Source: Paenibacillus oleatilyticus | Lineage (GTDB): Bacteria > Bacillota > Bacilli > Paenibacillales > NBRC-103111 | Reading direction: 5' to 3' | Assembly (NCBI RefSeq): GCF_018998565.1 | Contig: NZ_JAHNZO010000006.1 | Span: 62,001-126,000 of the forward strand | Length of the DNA stretch: 64,000 bases | Shown here: positions 43,095 to 52,021 of the stretch, piece after piece | How positions within the stretch are numbered: position 1 is the first letter of the stretch | Layout: the number at the start of each line of letters is the position of its first letter | The notes under the pieces: model-generated | The model's input: the letters and a program-made list of their open reading frames with translations, nothing else | The model's database searches: none | Told to the model about the DNA's origin: nothing | Made by a program: the position numbers and the translations under genes

Positions 43095-43289
43095 ATGTCA
43101 TTCAAAAAGGACAAAAAACATGACAAGAAAAGAAGCAAACACATTAAAGTCGACGTCTGGCAATCGAGCAAAGCAAGAGCAGGCCAGGGCAATGCCTTCG
43201 CAATCAACGCTTCCAATGTAAGTATCGTCAAGAAGAAAATCAACATCAAAAAGAATGTGTTTATCTTTAAGAAAAAAAGACACCACTAA
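43095..43289 (+). CDS. Small basic protein, tandem paralogue 2
   Basis: Gene of 64 codons 35 bases after its paralogue. GGAGGTG lies before the ATG at 43095 (a GTG and an ATG further upstream in frame are too close to it). The product is Lys/His-rich (SFKKDKKHDKKRSKHIKVDV) and has QGNAFAINASNVSIVKKK, matching the G-N-A/N-A/N-V core of the previous gene. A strong terminator follows, so both are one plus-strand transcript. Function is unknown. Confidence 0.75.
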   Translation: MSFKKDKKHDKKRSKHIKVDVWQSSKARAGQGNAFAINASNVSIVKKKINIKKNVFIFKKKRHH

Positions 43290-43295
43290 TCAAAA

Positions 43296-43335
43296 AACGC
43301 CGAATCCCTTTGCTTAACAGGGCTTCGGCGTTTTC
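43296..43335. terminator. Bidirectional terminator between small genes and ppiB
   Basis: AACGCCGAA pairs with TTCGGCGTT with an inner CCC/GGG, with A-run on the left and T-run on the right. It can stop the plus-strand small-gene transcript and the minus-strand ppiB transcript. Confidence 0.9.
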
Positions 43336-43357
43336 TCGCGTCAAGACACGAAACCGA

Positions 43358-43618
43358 TTAAACTTCCACGATTTGAACGGATTCCATTTTGTCGCGACCT
43401 TTGAACGCATCGACATGCTCCATGCCTTTGACGACTTTCCCGAACACGGTGTGCTGACCGTCCAAATGAGGCTGCGGCTGGTAGCAGATGTAGAACTGGC
43501 TGCCGCCGGTGTTGCGGCCGGCATGCGCCATGGCGAGCGTTCCGCGCTCATGCTTGTTCGGGTTGATCTCGCAGTTGATCGTATAGCCTGGGCCGCCGGT
43601 GCCTGTCGGAATAGGGTA
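43358..43618 (-). pseudogene. ppiB: 3' part of peptidyl-prolyl isomerase gene ppiB, cut by prophage
   Basis: The minus strand encodes about 87 C-terminal residues of a cyclophilin: [56 protein letters not shown] and a normal C terminus ending VQIVEV at a TAA (43358-43360). Cyclophilins catalyse proline cis-trans isomerisation. The N-terminal part, including FHRVI and the catalytic Arg, is missing: the frame runs into AT-rich phage DNA at about 43612-43620. The missing half should lie at the other end of the prophage, outside the window. The place beside ribD fits B. subtilis ppiB. Confidence 0.92.
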
Positions 43619-43632
43619 TATTATGTACCTAT
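43611..43632. other. Prophage attachment junction
   Basis: The sequence changes from GC-rich ppiB coding to AT-rich phage DNA here. ATAGGGTA and TACCTAT form an imperfect inverted repeat around TATTATG, the type of symmetry seen at serine-integrase att sites. The host-phage shared core is probably within ACCCTATT (minus strand), because the expected ppiB codons Asp-Pro-Ile would also read so. The exact crossover pair cannot be fixed from one end. Confidence 0.75.
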
Positions 43633-43634
43633 AA

Positions 43635-45239
43635 TTATTTCAATTCAAATGGGAGAGCTATATCTAAGTATACATTATCTTTTTTAAACTTTAACTCTTT
43701 AATTATTTTTGAATACATCATCTTTTTCTGCTCAATTGGGGCATGCTTGTATTTGTCCTTCCATTCAAAGAATTCTTCTTTTAGTTTTTCTGAATTCGTC
43801 ATTTCCAGTTTCGCACTATTTAGTTCATTTTCAATTTCTTTCTGTCTTATCTTATCTTTTTTAATTTCCTCTTCTTTTTTTAAAATTAACTCCTGTAATA
43901 ATTCGCTACTAAATTTACTCTCCCCCATAATCACCTTGGTTACTTCTGCTTTTAGCATCCCTAGTTCTTTCTCCTTCTTCAATATTTCATTTTTTATTTG
44001 ATTAATTTCTTTTCCCAATTTGCTAATAGCATCATGAATGAATTTTTTAGATTGTCCCTCAAATGATTTAATGTCTAATTTTGATATAAACTCAATGATT
44101 AATTGCTCCACCATATTTTCAAATTTTTTTGCAGAAAAATATTTTATTTCATGAGGAGACCTATTGTCTTTTGCATTATTACATGAATACCTTAGCACCT
44201 TGTAGCGTGAAACTTCCCCATTCTTTTTTGTATGATACTTTATACTATAATCTGCTTTCAATTTAATTCCGCAATAGCCACATTTAGCAATACCAGTGAA
44301 TTGCATTCTCCCTTTCGTCGGATTATTTGCATTATTTGTGTCATTAAAATCTCTCGTCAACCTATTCGAGATATATTCTTGAACCTTCCAAAACTTATAT
44401 TCTTCAATCATAACAAGTGATGGATTAAATGGTTGCAATAATATCTCTTCCTTGCTTTTTATACGATTGTTTTTGTCTACAGTATTAAATCTTTTGTATC
44501 CAATATAAACAGAATTTCGTAAAAGTCTCACAATGACATTACTTCTCCATTCACCACCCACCCTTGTTTTATAATTATGTTCATTTAGGTATGACGCGAT
44601 TCTTTCAGAGCCAAATCCAGAGTAATAAGCAAGATCGAATATCTCTCTAATAATAATTGCCTCATCCTCAAAAATAGCCAATGCTTTTATCGTCTTGTCT
44701 TTTTTGGGATGTGGAATCTCTGTATCTATTACCTTGTATCCGTATGGTGGAGTTCCCCCCATGAATTGCCCTTCTTCGTTGTATTGCCTCATAAAATCAC
44801 TTACTCGTTGAGATGTGCTTAAACTTTCTCCCTCAGACTGCCAAAATATAATACTGGTTGTTAATCTGGATGCATGTGTTTCTACGTTAAGATAATTCTC
44901 AACAGTGGAGTACGTTTTTACCCCATTATTAAATAACTCAAGAAGATATAGCGTGGTATCCATAAATAATCTACCAAGTCTGTCGCCTTTGTATATCAAT
45001 AAAATGTCGAATTCTTTGTTTATTGCTGCTGCTAAAATGTAATTAAGAAGTTCTCGGTCCATCGCCTTATTCTTAAATGCTGAGACACCATTTTCACTAA
45101 CTTCTTTTGTTAATTTCCAATGTGGTTGTGTTTCAATATATTTTCTGCATGAGGTCCTTTGTGTTGGAATTTCATCATTAGTTAATTGAGATTTGGTTGA
45201 TACCCTATACAGTGTCCAAACCCTTAGAAAAGCTGTCAT
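43635..45239 (-). CDS. Large serine recombinase (integrase)
   Basis: Site-specific recombinase of 534 residues that should integrate and excise the prophage. The resolvase domain has the nucleophile region LYRVSTKSQ, then [16 protein letters not shown]; the recombinase domain holds YGYKVIDTE and [14 protein letters not shown]; a zinc ribbon ([14 protein letters not shown]...SCNN) and a coiled-coil C-terminal tail rich in Lys and Glu follow. GGAGG is seven bases before the ATG at 45239. The stop codon lies three bases from the inverted repeat at the attachment junction. Confidence 0.95.
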   Translation of the reverse strand: MTAFLRVWTLYRVSTKSQLTNDEIPTQRTSCRKYIETQPHWKLTKEVSENGVSAFKNKAMDRELLNYILAAAINKEFDILLIYKGDRLGRLFMDTTLYLLELFNNGVKTYSTVENYLNVETHASRLTTSIIFWQSEGESLSTSQRVSDFMRQYNEEGQFMGGTPPYGYKVIDTEIPHPKKDKTIKALAIFEDEAIIIREIFDLAYYSGFGSERIASYLNEHNYKTRVGGEWRSNVIVRLLRNSVYIGYKRFNTVDKNNRIKSKEEILLQPFNPSLVMIEEYKFWKVQEYISNRLTRDFNDTNNANNPTKGRMQFTGIAKCGYCGIKLKADYSIKYHTKKNGEVSRYKVLRYSCNNAKDNRSPHEIKYFSAKKFENMVEQLIIEFISKLDIKSFEGQSKKFIHDAISKLGKEINQIKNEILKKEKELGMLKAEVTKVIMGESKFSSELLQELILKKEEEIKKDKIRQKEIENELNSAKLEMTNSEKLKEEFFEWKDKYKHAPIEQKKMMYSKIIKELKFKKDNVYLDIALPFELK

Positions 45240-45303
45240 ATCATTTCCTCCAATATGCATATTTTGCCTACATTATTATTATAAAATAAAAAAAGAAAAT
45301 TCT

Positions 45304-45483
45304 CTACAAGATTTCTCTTGCAAAGAATTCTCCTACCTGTTTTATTGAGTTATTAATTTCATTAGAATCATCACTAAATTTTATAAGTACTTTAAATCCG
45401 TGGTTGTTTCTCTCACATGATAGTGTTCTATTTTCTCGATCATAATTATATTTTTCTTCATTAAAAAAAACTGGCTCCAACAC
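45304..45483 (-). CDS. Small phage ORF upstream of the integrase
   Basis: Open frame of 59 codons from a GTG at 45483 (or TTG at 45480) with AGGTG upstream. The product contains KYNYDRENRTLSCERNNHGF, then KVLIKFSDDSNEINNS and ends VGEFFAREIL. It lies 64 bases before the integrase start. Codon pattern and the ribosome binding site support a real gene, but no family is recognised. A recombination directionality factor is one possibility by location; it is not supported by sequence similarity that I can judge. Confidence 0.5.
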   Translation of the reverse strand: MLEPVFFNEEKYNYDRENRTLSCERNNHGFKVLIKFSDDSNEINNSIKQVGEFFAREIL

Positions 45484-45507
45484 TTTTCACCTTAGACTAT
45501 TAATGAT

Positions 45508-46167
45508 CTAGTCTTCCTTTACTGAAATTTTTTGAATTAAGCTTCCTATCCACTCATGATTCCTTTTCAATTTTGAAATATCGATATAATTTTTTCTCAA
45601 ATAAATTTCGGATGAATGTTCTACAAATTCACTAATCAAATATGTATAATTAACTTTCTTTTTTAGATAATTAATTTGAATGCCAATGTTTTCACAGTCA
45701 TCTCTATTTATTGTTGACTTTTTGCTCTCTTCAGCGAATATTAAAAAGTCATTAATATGTACAAAGTAAACTATATTGGGTTCAGATTTAGTCTTAAGAT
45801 TTCGTTCTCTAAAATTTAAAACAAGCCCTGAAATTACTCCATCTTTTGTTGCAGCTTCCATCAATGCAATAACTTGATTATGTTTAATCATAACTTTTGT
45901 CTTCTCGTTTTGTGGTGTCTCATATGGTTTTATTGGATTAAAACTAATGGATGCGTCTTTTGTACTTTTTAATTCCAATAACCAAAGAAACGGTGGGCTA
46001 AACTGAAGACAATCATACGGATTTTCTGGCGTAAATGTAGATTTGTTTCCTCTATTCCATTTGGCAGCATCTCTCAAACGAAGATAATAAATAGGCAGAT
46101 CTTTATAACTATTCTTCCAATTCTCCTCAAATCTCTTTCCTTCACTCGTTTTACTTTTATTACTCAA
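45508..46167 (-). CDS. RecU-like Holliday junction resolvase-fold protein
   Basis: Protein of 219 residues. The N-terminal part shows the RecU/PD-(D/E)xK style: GKRFEENWKNSY, RLRDAAKWNRGN, NPYDCLQF with the acidic residue and LWLLELKSTKDASISF (E-x-K). RecU resolves Holliday junctions; phage versions process replication intermediates. Start is TTG at 46167 with GAGGAG upstream. The C-terminal half is unlike RecU and its role is unclear. Confidence 0.65.
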   Translation of the reverse strand: MSNKSKTSEGKRFEENWKNSYKDLPIYYLRLRDAAKWNRGNKSTFTPENPYDCLQFSPPFLWLLELKSTKDASISFNPIKPYETPQNEKTKVMIKHNQVIALMEAATKDGVISGLVLNFRERNLKTKSEPNIVYFVHINDFLIFAEESKKSTINRDDCENIGIQINYLKKKVNYTYLISEFVEHSSEIYLRKNYIDISKLKRNHEWIGSLIQKISVKED

Positions 46168-46171
46168 TCAA

Positions 46172-46369
46172 TCACTCCTCATTATTTTCAGCAATCATTT
46201 CTTTTGTCTCAGTAATTGCTATAAGACATCTCAATGATCTACAACAAACTAGTCCATAGTGTTCTAAAATTTCATCGCCTACGAATAAAGTTCTTCTACA
46301 TAAATTATTTGCACATATAGAATATTCTTCTGGGGATTCACCCTCATCTGTATATTCAAATCGATCCAG
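46172..46369 (-). CDS. Small Cys-rich phage ORF with possible CTG start
   Basis: Open frame of 65 codons whose first possible start is CTG at 46369, eight bases after AGGAGG and directly after an in-frame TAA; there is no ATG, GTG or TTG near the ribosome binding site. The product (LDRFEYTDEGESPEEYSICA) has Cys residues at SICANNLC and GLVCCRSLRC, like a small zinc-binding protein. It overlaps the end of the 42-residue ORF upstream by 14 bases and ends four bases before the RecU-like gene. Confidence 0.5.
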   Translation of the reverse strand: MDRFEYTDEGESPEEYSICANNLCRRTLFVGDEILEHYGLVCCRSLRCLIAITETKEMIAENNEE

Positions 46370-46484
46370 TTATACCACCTCCTTTCTCATTTCTGAATGA
46401 AAGAGTGATTTTATCGGAATTTTCGTCTAAATAAACCAAGTAACTCCTTGATATTTTTGAAGGTGAATTGCTCAATCGAGTCAT
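46356..46484 (-). CDS. Small phage ORF after dnaE
   Basis: Open frame of 42 codons with an ideal ribosome binding site (AAGGAGG, six bases before the ATG at 46484), starting 11 bases after the dnaE stop codon. The product begins MTRLSNSPSKISRSYLVYLD and ends with a Gly-rich tail. Its 3' end contains the ribosome binding site of the next ORF. No known family. Confidence 0.55.
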   Translation of the reverse strand: MTRLSNSPSKISRSYLVYLDENSDKITLSFRNEKGGGITGSI

Positions 46485-46495
46485 TTCTACCTCCT

Positions 46496-49400
46496 TCATT
46501 GTGTTCGTTCAGTTTTCACAAGGATAGTCCCATCTTCATTTACTTGAGAAATAAGTATTGTTGTATGCTTTACCTTTGAGTCAAAATATTTATGTGGCTT
46601 AAATTGAGATCCACGTCTATACCCTTGAATAACTAGTTTAGTGCCACGTGTAAACCAACTTTTCTCCAGTATTTCTTTTGAGCCGTCAGCCTTGGATCTA
46701 GACACTTGTTTATTATAGTGAGCAAAGGCACCGTCGTAATATTTAACCGTTACCACTCCATCAGTTGTTAAAAGGGTGACCGTGTGTTTGTTTTTGTTCC
46801 GATCAAGAACAGTGCCAGCAATGCAAGTTAATTTGAATTTTGGTCTTTGCTTTCCTTTTGAAGTGTAGTGTCCAATAATAACAGGTTCTTCTGACAATGA
46901 ATTAAAGTCTTGAATTCCATACATTTTTTTATCGATATGTTTCAATTCGTGTTCAGTATAATAAAACGATAATGAATCCATTTCCCATTTACTTAGGTTA
47001 CCTGAAGCGTTCTTTTGAAACTCTTGTTCATATAAATAATGATTTACATCACTCAATGTGTCTTCATTTTGAAGCCAATCCTTTATACCATTCATTTTAT
47101 TATCGTATTCTTTTTTGAATATTTTCTCTGAGATAATAGGTAGCCCATTTTCATATTCAACAATGCCATCACTGGTAAATTGCTCATAATAAAAATCAGT
47201 TGAAATTTTATCTAATTTGTAAAGTTTATTTTTATCCTCTTCTCGAAACACCTTTTTGGTAACATATTTTCTAAACTTGTATAGTCGCTGATAAAGTTGA
47301 TGTTCCTCAGGTATTAGGTTATTTTCAATAAGCATATTGAAATTTTGCATTGTAAGCTTCTCTTTTGACGTATGAATTTTTGAAGCAATAAATTGTTTCA
47401 TCAATCCAACTCTATCTCCAAAGGAATCAAAACAACCTGCCTTAATCAATTGCAATACCTGAGATTTCTTTACTTGACCGGAATCATACATTCTTTCCAT
47501 GAAATCATTAAGTGATTTATATGGTCTGTTTGCCACTAGCAAAGACGCAAGTTCATCTCCAATACCAACAAGACCTTTGAATCCATAAATTATTCGTCTA
47601 GTTTCAAAATCGGGCTTAAAACCGAATGAAGCTTTATTAATGTCAGGTAGGCCAATCTTTACTCCATGCTGTTGCATCATGCCTATTGCTGCTGCAACTT
47701 TTCCGTAGTTTGTAGACTTGTTTTTCTTTTCTTCTTCATCCTCGTCTTCGTCTTCTTCAGTGCTTGCTGAATTTACAGTTAAACAAGCCGTGTTCCAGTA
47801 GAGAGGATCATATTTAAAATAAATGTTAAGTTCTTGAAGAGCTATCAGACTATATGCCAAGGTGTGTAGTAAAGAGAAAGAATCCATTTTACCCCCTCTT
47901 TCGAGGTACTTTAACACTCATTAATTTGAGTGGGAGTAGACTATATCTTCATCCACACCATAATAATTTGTTTTATACATCCATTTGAAACCAGAATAAC
48001 GATTTCTATTTCCTTTGCAAACCTGCGAAATCATGCCATTATCAATTTTATTCAGTTCTTTATATGCCTCTGTAATTGTTTCATATTCAGTAATATACTG
48101 ACCGTCCAATGTGAGTTTTACGACACCATTATTATATTGTACTATCTTCTTACTAATGTCTTTTATGTCATGAGAATCATTTTTATATCTCCACTGAAAT
48201 CTACCGGAGAACATATTTCTTCTCAAAACACTTGCACTTATAGAACTTACGTTAATTCCTGTTTTCCTTGCTGCTTCAGAGATTGATATATAAGTTGCAA
48301 TATAATTTCCTTTTAGATCATATTGCTCCACTTCTTTGGATGTTGGAACTAATCCATGATCAAAAGCATGTTTCATGTTTTGGGATTGTGTAACCCATTC
48401 AAGATTAGTTGCATTATTATTTCTCTTATTTCCATCTTTATGATTTACATGAAGAAGTAAACTTCCCTCAACAAAATATTCTGCAACTAATCTGTGCGCA
48501 TATCTGTAATAAGCAGTATTATTTATTTTTAAACAATATTGATTGTAACCATTCTTTTTATTATATTTGGGCTTAAGAATTCCTTTATTCTTCCAATCTA
48601 GTCTAAATACATTTCTGCATCTTCCAAAATTTGAAATTTCATAATTTGTTTTCTTGTTCTTTATGTATATTCTTTTCCATTCTTCCACTCTGTCACCTCC
48701 TTTGGTGTGGATGTGTGGCACTTCGCAAGCAGGAATCGCACCTGCAAGCTACTTCCTTTCGGAATAGTCGTTTAACCTTCCCTGCAAGGGCTTGGCACAG
48801 GATCACCGTTTCCAAGGATTTAGGCTTCCCCTGTTAGCCTTATCACTAACAAGTCATTTCCTACTTGAACTAACGTTGATAAGACACCTTGTTTTTTCCA
48901 AGTTCACCACATTTTTAACTATGTATTACTACATAGTGGAGCATTTACTACCCCTCTTGTCGCTTGATCTGCACATTCCAGACGTAATTCAATAACGCTT
49001 CTGAAGCTCCAACTGACTTCCCCTTTCTGTAAAAGATATCTCGAACTTCTTTCATATCTTTTTCAGACTTTTTTGCTATTGCTTTTCTTAATTTATTTGA
49101 TAATGCTACATCAAAAGCAGCTACCTTTTCATCCATAACTATTTGCATTACCACTTCTTGGGTATCTGCAACTCCATAGATATCCTTCAAATACTTCTCC
49201 ATGGTTGTTATGTCTTCTTCATTTAGATCATGACTAGACATCTCTTCATACCAAAGAGAGATATCATTTTTAAATCGTACATATTGGTCAACAGGCTGCT
49301 CATTTCCTCCATCACTCATTAGTCGCATCAGAGAGTTTGCAACTGCTGTTTCTAATAAATTTGATGGCTTCACCTTCTTGGCTGTCTCAATTCCTATCTG

Positions 49401-51512
49401 AGTATTAAATTGGAAAAGATCTATCACTTCTCCCTCGCCAAGTTTTTTCCACATCTCTGGGTTTTCATATTCAAGGGTATTAGGATGAAAATATTTGTTA
49501 TATGTTGCACGCAAACTGCCCTGCCATTCAATTTCTCCATATTCAACCAACAGGTTCATGGTTTCCCTTATTTTATCTAGAGCTTCAATTGTCAAAAGAT
49601 CGTATTTTACATTTCCTAAATATTCACTATCACCCATTGAGAATTGAGTTATCCACTGACCATTTGGAGCTTTCATCATTGCATTGCTTTCAATAAAATC
49701 ACCATTAAATATATATATACCACCAGCATGAATACTTCGTTTATTTTCTATCCCTTCAATTTTTAGAGCTACTTCTTTTAAATTTTCATATTTATTTATT
49801 TCATTTATAAATTCTTGAACAGGCTCCCTTTGTTTTTCTTCATTTCCAATTAGACAATCAGAAAGCGACCAGTTGCTACCTCTTTCGAACGGAATTAAAG
49901 AGGCAATATGCATTCCAATGTCGTTATCTATACCTAACCCACGACATGCCGTAAGTATTGCACTTTTAGAGCCTTCAGTGCCAAACGTTGCAATATTGAG
50001 TACACGGCGTTCGCCAAACCTAGATTTAAAAGCCTTTAGGATTGTCAACCTTTTTGAACCTTCCGTATCGATATCTATATCCGGCATATCTGGTCGTGAA
50101 TGATGTAAATGTCTCCAGTGTGGAAGGTTATAATCCATCGGGTTAAACTGAGTAATATCGAGTAGATAGTTAATCAAGAAACCCGCTGCTGATCCACGCG
50201 CAATTCCTACTAAGCTATTCCCTCCACAATCATCCCAAATAATATTAATAATTTCACGGACAGTAATATAATAGGAGGACATTGTTTGCTTTAAGGCTTC
50301 AGTGATCTTCCATAACTCTTCAAGTTCAATGTCAATCCTGTGTAAAATTTTATGAAAATATTCTCTTGTGAGTAAATTTCTTGGAAACTTATCATCAAAA
50401 CCGTCTTCAATAAGTTTCATTAAATATCTATCTTGTTCTTCATTTGAGTTAGCCATCAAAGCTATGTATTGATATTTATCATATGCTGGTTTGAATAAAT
50501 GTCTTAAATTGAATTCTGGCAACTCAATCTTGGGTATTACTGGATCATGAAAAAGATCATACTCTTCGATCATATCACCAATCATTAATGTGTTATGTAT
50601 TGCTTCTGTGATTTGCTCTTGAGTTAGACTTCCTTCATGTCCTAAACGTTTAATAATCTCATCAATACTTTGAACAAAACATGCTTCGTAAAAACTTTCT
50701 GTTTCACGCTCGCCATCTTTTGAATTTAAATAGGCTTTATGTATAATTAAATCTTCTGGTCTTAAAAAATGTGAATCAGTTGCGACGATGGTCTTTAGAC
50801 GATAATAATTGGCAATCTTGATAGCTCTTTGATTAAATGTAATCTGTTCCTTTGATAATGCTGGTTGTAATTCGATAAAGAATTTGTCTATTCCAAAAAC
50901 ATTGATGCACCAATTAATAAATTCATCAATTTCTTCTTTTAATTCACTAATAGCTTCTGCATCTTTTATTTCTTTTCGTTCTTCTTCAATTAATTTAAGA
51001 GTATTGATAGCTAGTTCCCCACCAAGACAAGCTGAAGTCGCAATAAGATGTCCTTTATCCTTATTAACAATATCAGCGAGCACTTGTTTTTCTGTAGGTA
51101 CGCGCTCCATTAATCCTGTCGTGAAACTATTGCTCCAAGCTATTGAGGATAGTTCCCTTAGCTGTTTGTGACCAGTTGAATCGCATGCAAGTAGAATAAA
51201 GTGAGGAAATTTTGTAACTCCACTCTGATAATTGTCACGAACGTCTTCAAGCGAATCAACCAAATAAATTTCATTACCAAGAATAAGCTTAAAATCCTCT
51301 GGCATCTCTCCTTTTTTCTTCATTTCTTTCGTTACTTTTATAGCTTCTACGTGTGCCGATAACACTTCATGATCAGTGATCGCTAAGCCTTTATAATTTA
51401 GTTTCGCTGCTGTTTTGATTAAATCCTTTGTTTTGTTTATTGAATCAACTAAACGAATATTGGACTTAGCAGTATGATTATGAAGACCAATGTATCCACA
51501 ACATTTCTCCAA
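46496..51512 (-). CDS. dnaE: Phage DNA polymerase III alpha subunit, split by a group I intron
   Basis: Replicative polymerase encoded by exon 1 (51512-48950) and exon 2 (47883-46496), together 1316 codons. Exon 1 has the PHP domain (GYIGLHNHTAKSNIRL, AITDHEVLS, LGNEIYLVD) and the C-family polymerase active site MPDIDIDTEGSKR with a later VKYDLLTIEALDKI. Exon 2 resumes at SFSLLHTLAYSLIALQEL, then helix-hairpin-helix (GLVGIGDELASLL) and OB-like parts. An acidic insert (STEEDEDEDEEEKK) is unusual. Start is probably the TTG at 51512, six bases after AAGGAGGT. Splicing joins GGG-T to AT-TCT to give Gly-Tyr-Ser. Confidence 0.9.
47884..48949 (-). ncRNA. Group I intron in dnaE with HNH endonuclease
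   Basis: Intron of 1066 bases. The 5' exon ends GGGGT, which pairs with GCTCC 8 bases into the intron to form P1 with the U-G pair at the splice site. The P7 strands are GACTAT (48764-48769) and ATAGTC inside GAAGATATAGTC (47939-47944), a standard group I core element. Hairpins such as TTCCGAAAGGAA and GCAGGTGCGATTCCTGC lie between P3-P8. The 3' intron base is a G at 47884. Both exon reading frames then join exactly. The HNH gene overlaps the 3' core. Confidence 0.9.
47921..48688 (-). CDS. Intron-encoded HNH homing endonuclease
   Basis: Protein of 255 residues, start GTG at 48688 with GGAGG seven bases upstream. Order: NUMOD4 motif (EEWKRIYIKNKKTNYEISNF), HNH core (HRLVAEYFVEGSLLLHVNHK, DGNKRNNNATNLEWVT), then NUMOD1-type DNA-binding repeats (KGNYIATYISISEAARKTGI and DGQYITEYETITEAYKEL). 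It would cut intronless dnaE to spread the intron. Its last codons (VDEDIVYSHSN) are also the P7 3' strand of the ribozyme. Confidence 0.9.
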   Translation of the reverse strand: MEEWKRIYIKNKKTNYEISNFGRCRNVFRLDWKNKGILKPKYNKKNGYNQYCLKINNTAYYRYAHRLVAEYFVEGSLLLHVNHKDGNKRNNNATNLEWVTQSQNMKHAFDHGLVPTSKEVEQYDLKGNYIATYISISEAARKTGINVSSISASVLRRNMFSGRFQWRYKNDSHDIKDISKKIVQYNNGVVKLTLDGQYITEYETITEAYKELNKIDNGMISQVCKGNRNRYSGFKWMYKTNYYGVDEDIVYSHSN

Positions 51513-51598
51513 ACATTTACCTCCTTCAAACACGGCGTATGATAACCATGTTCTCAATTAACTTAAATATAAGCTATAAAGGATTCCTTTTAGCGACA

Positions 51599-51751
51599 TT
51601 AACCTGTCCAAATATTATTTTCAAAATAGCATTCTGGACACCATTCATAATAGATCGTAATCATAACTGAATTACCTTTGCCATCCTCAAGTTCAAGATC
51701 CTTGTATCTTGCCTCTGTCATCTCTCCACAACCATTTGGACACTGCTCCAT
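51599..51751 (-). CDS. Small zinc-ribbon phage protein
   Basis: About 50 codons from an ATG at 51751 with GGGGAG upstream; a longer frame to 51832 is possible. The product has QCPNGCGEM (C-x3-C) and WCPECYFEN (C-x2-C), forming a zinc-ribbon-like site around a central strand. It lies just upstream of dnaE on the same strand. Function unknown. Confidence 0.55.
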   Translation of the reverse strand: MEQCPNGCGEMTEARYKDLELEDGKGNSVMITIYYEWCPECYFENNIWTG

Positions 51752-51838
51752 TTGACCAACTCCCCATGCAATTGTTCTTTCACTTGCTTTCATTATTAAA
51801 TGGACACTTGTCGGGAATGGCTGATTTATCATACCAGT

Positions 51839-51964
51839 CTAATAACCATAAACATCTTCTTTCAAAAGCTTACAATGAATCTTTCTAACATCTTCCCATG
51901 AATCAGGAGTCCACACTTTCTTAACTTCAGCATGTGGGCATTTATCGCAGGATTCAATCTCCAC
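51839..51964 (-). CDS. Very small phage ORF with C-x2-C
   Basis: Open frame of 41 codons from GTG at 51964; the only well-spaced initiator after the GGGGGGAG box would be an ATT at 51976. The product has VEIESCDKCPHAEV and a later HCKLL. It is just after the nucleotidyltransferase-fold gene. Weakly supported. Confidence 0.35.
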   Translation of the reverse strand: MEIESCDKCPHAEVKKVWTPDSWEDVRKIHCKLLKEDVYGY

Positions 51965-52021
51965 CGAAACTATAATTTTTTTCTCCCCCCAAAACTCATG
52001 TAAAATAACTCTTTTATTCGC

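Noticed and set aside
43098-43286. Minus-strand ORF opposite the second small basic gene
   Set aside because: No ribosome binding site; the plus strand has a strong one and a paralogue next to it.
47921-48721. Intein instead of intron in dnaE
   Set aside because: Exon 1 is closed by a stop codon and the insert shows ribozyme P1 and P7 elements and no intein splicing blocks; the reading frame is restored only after RNA splicing.
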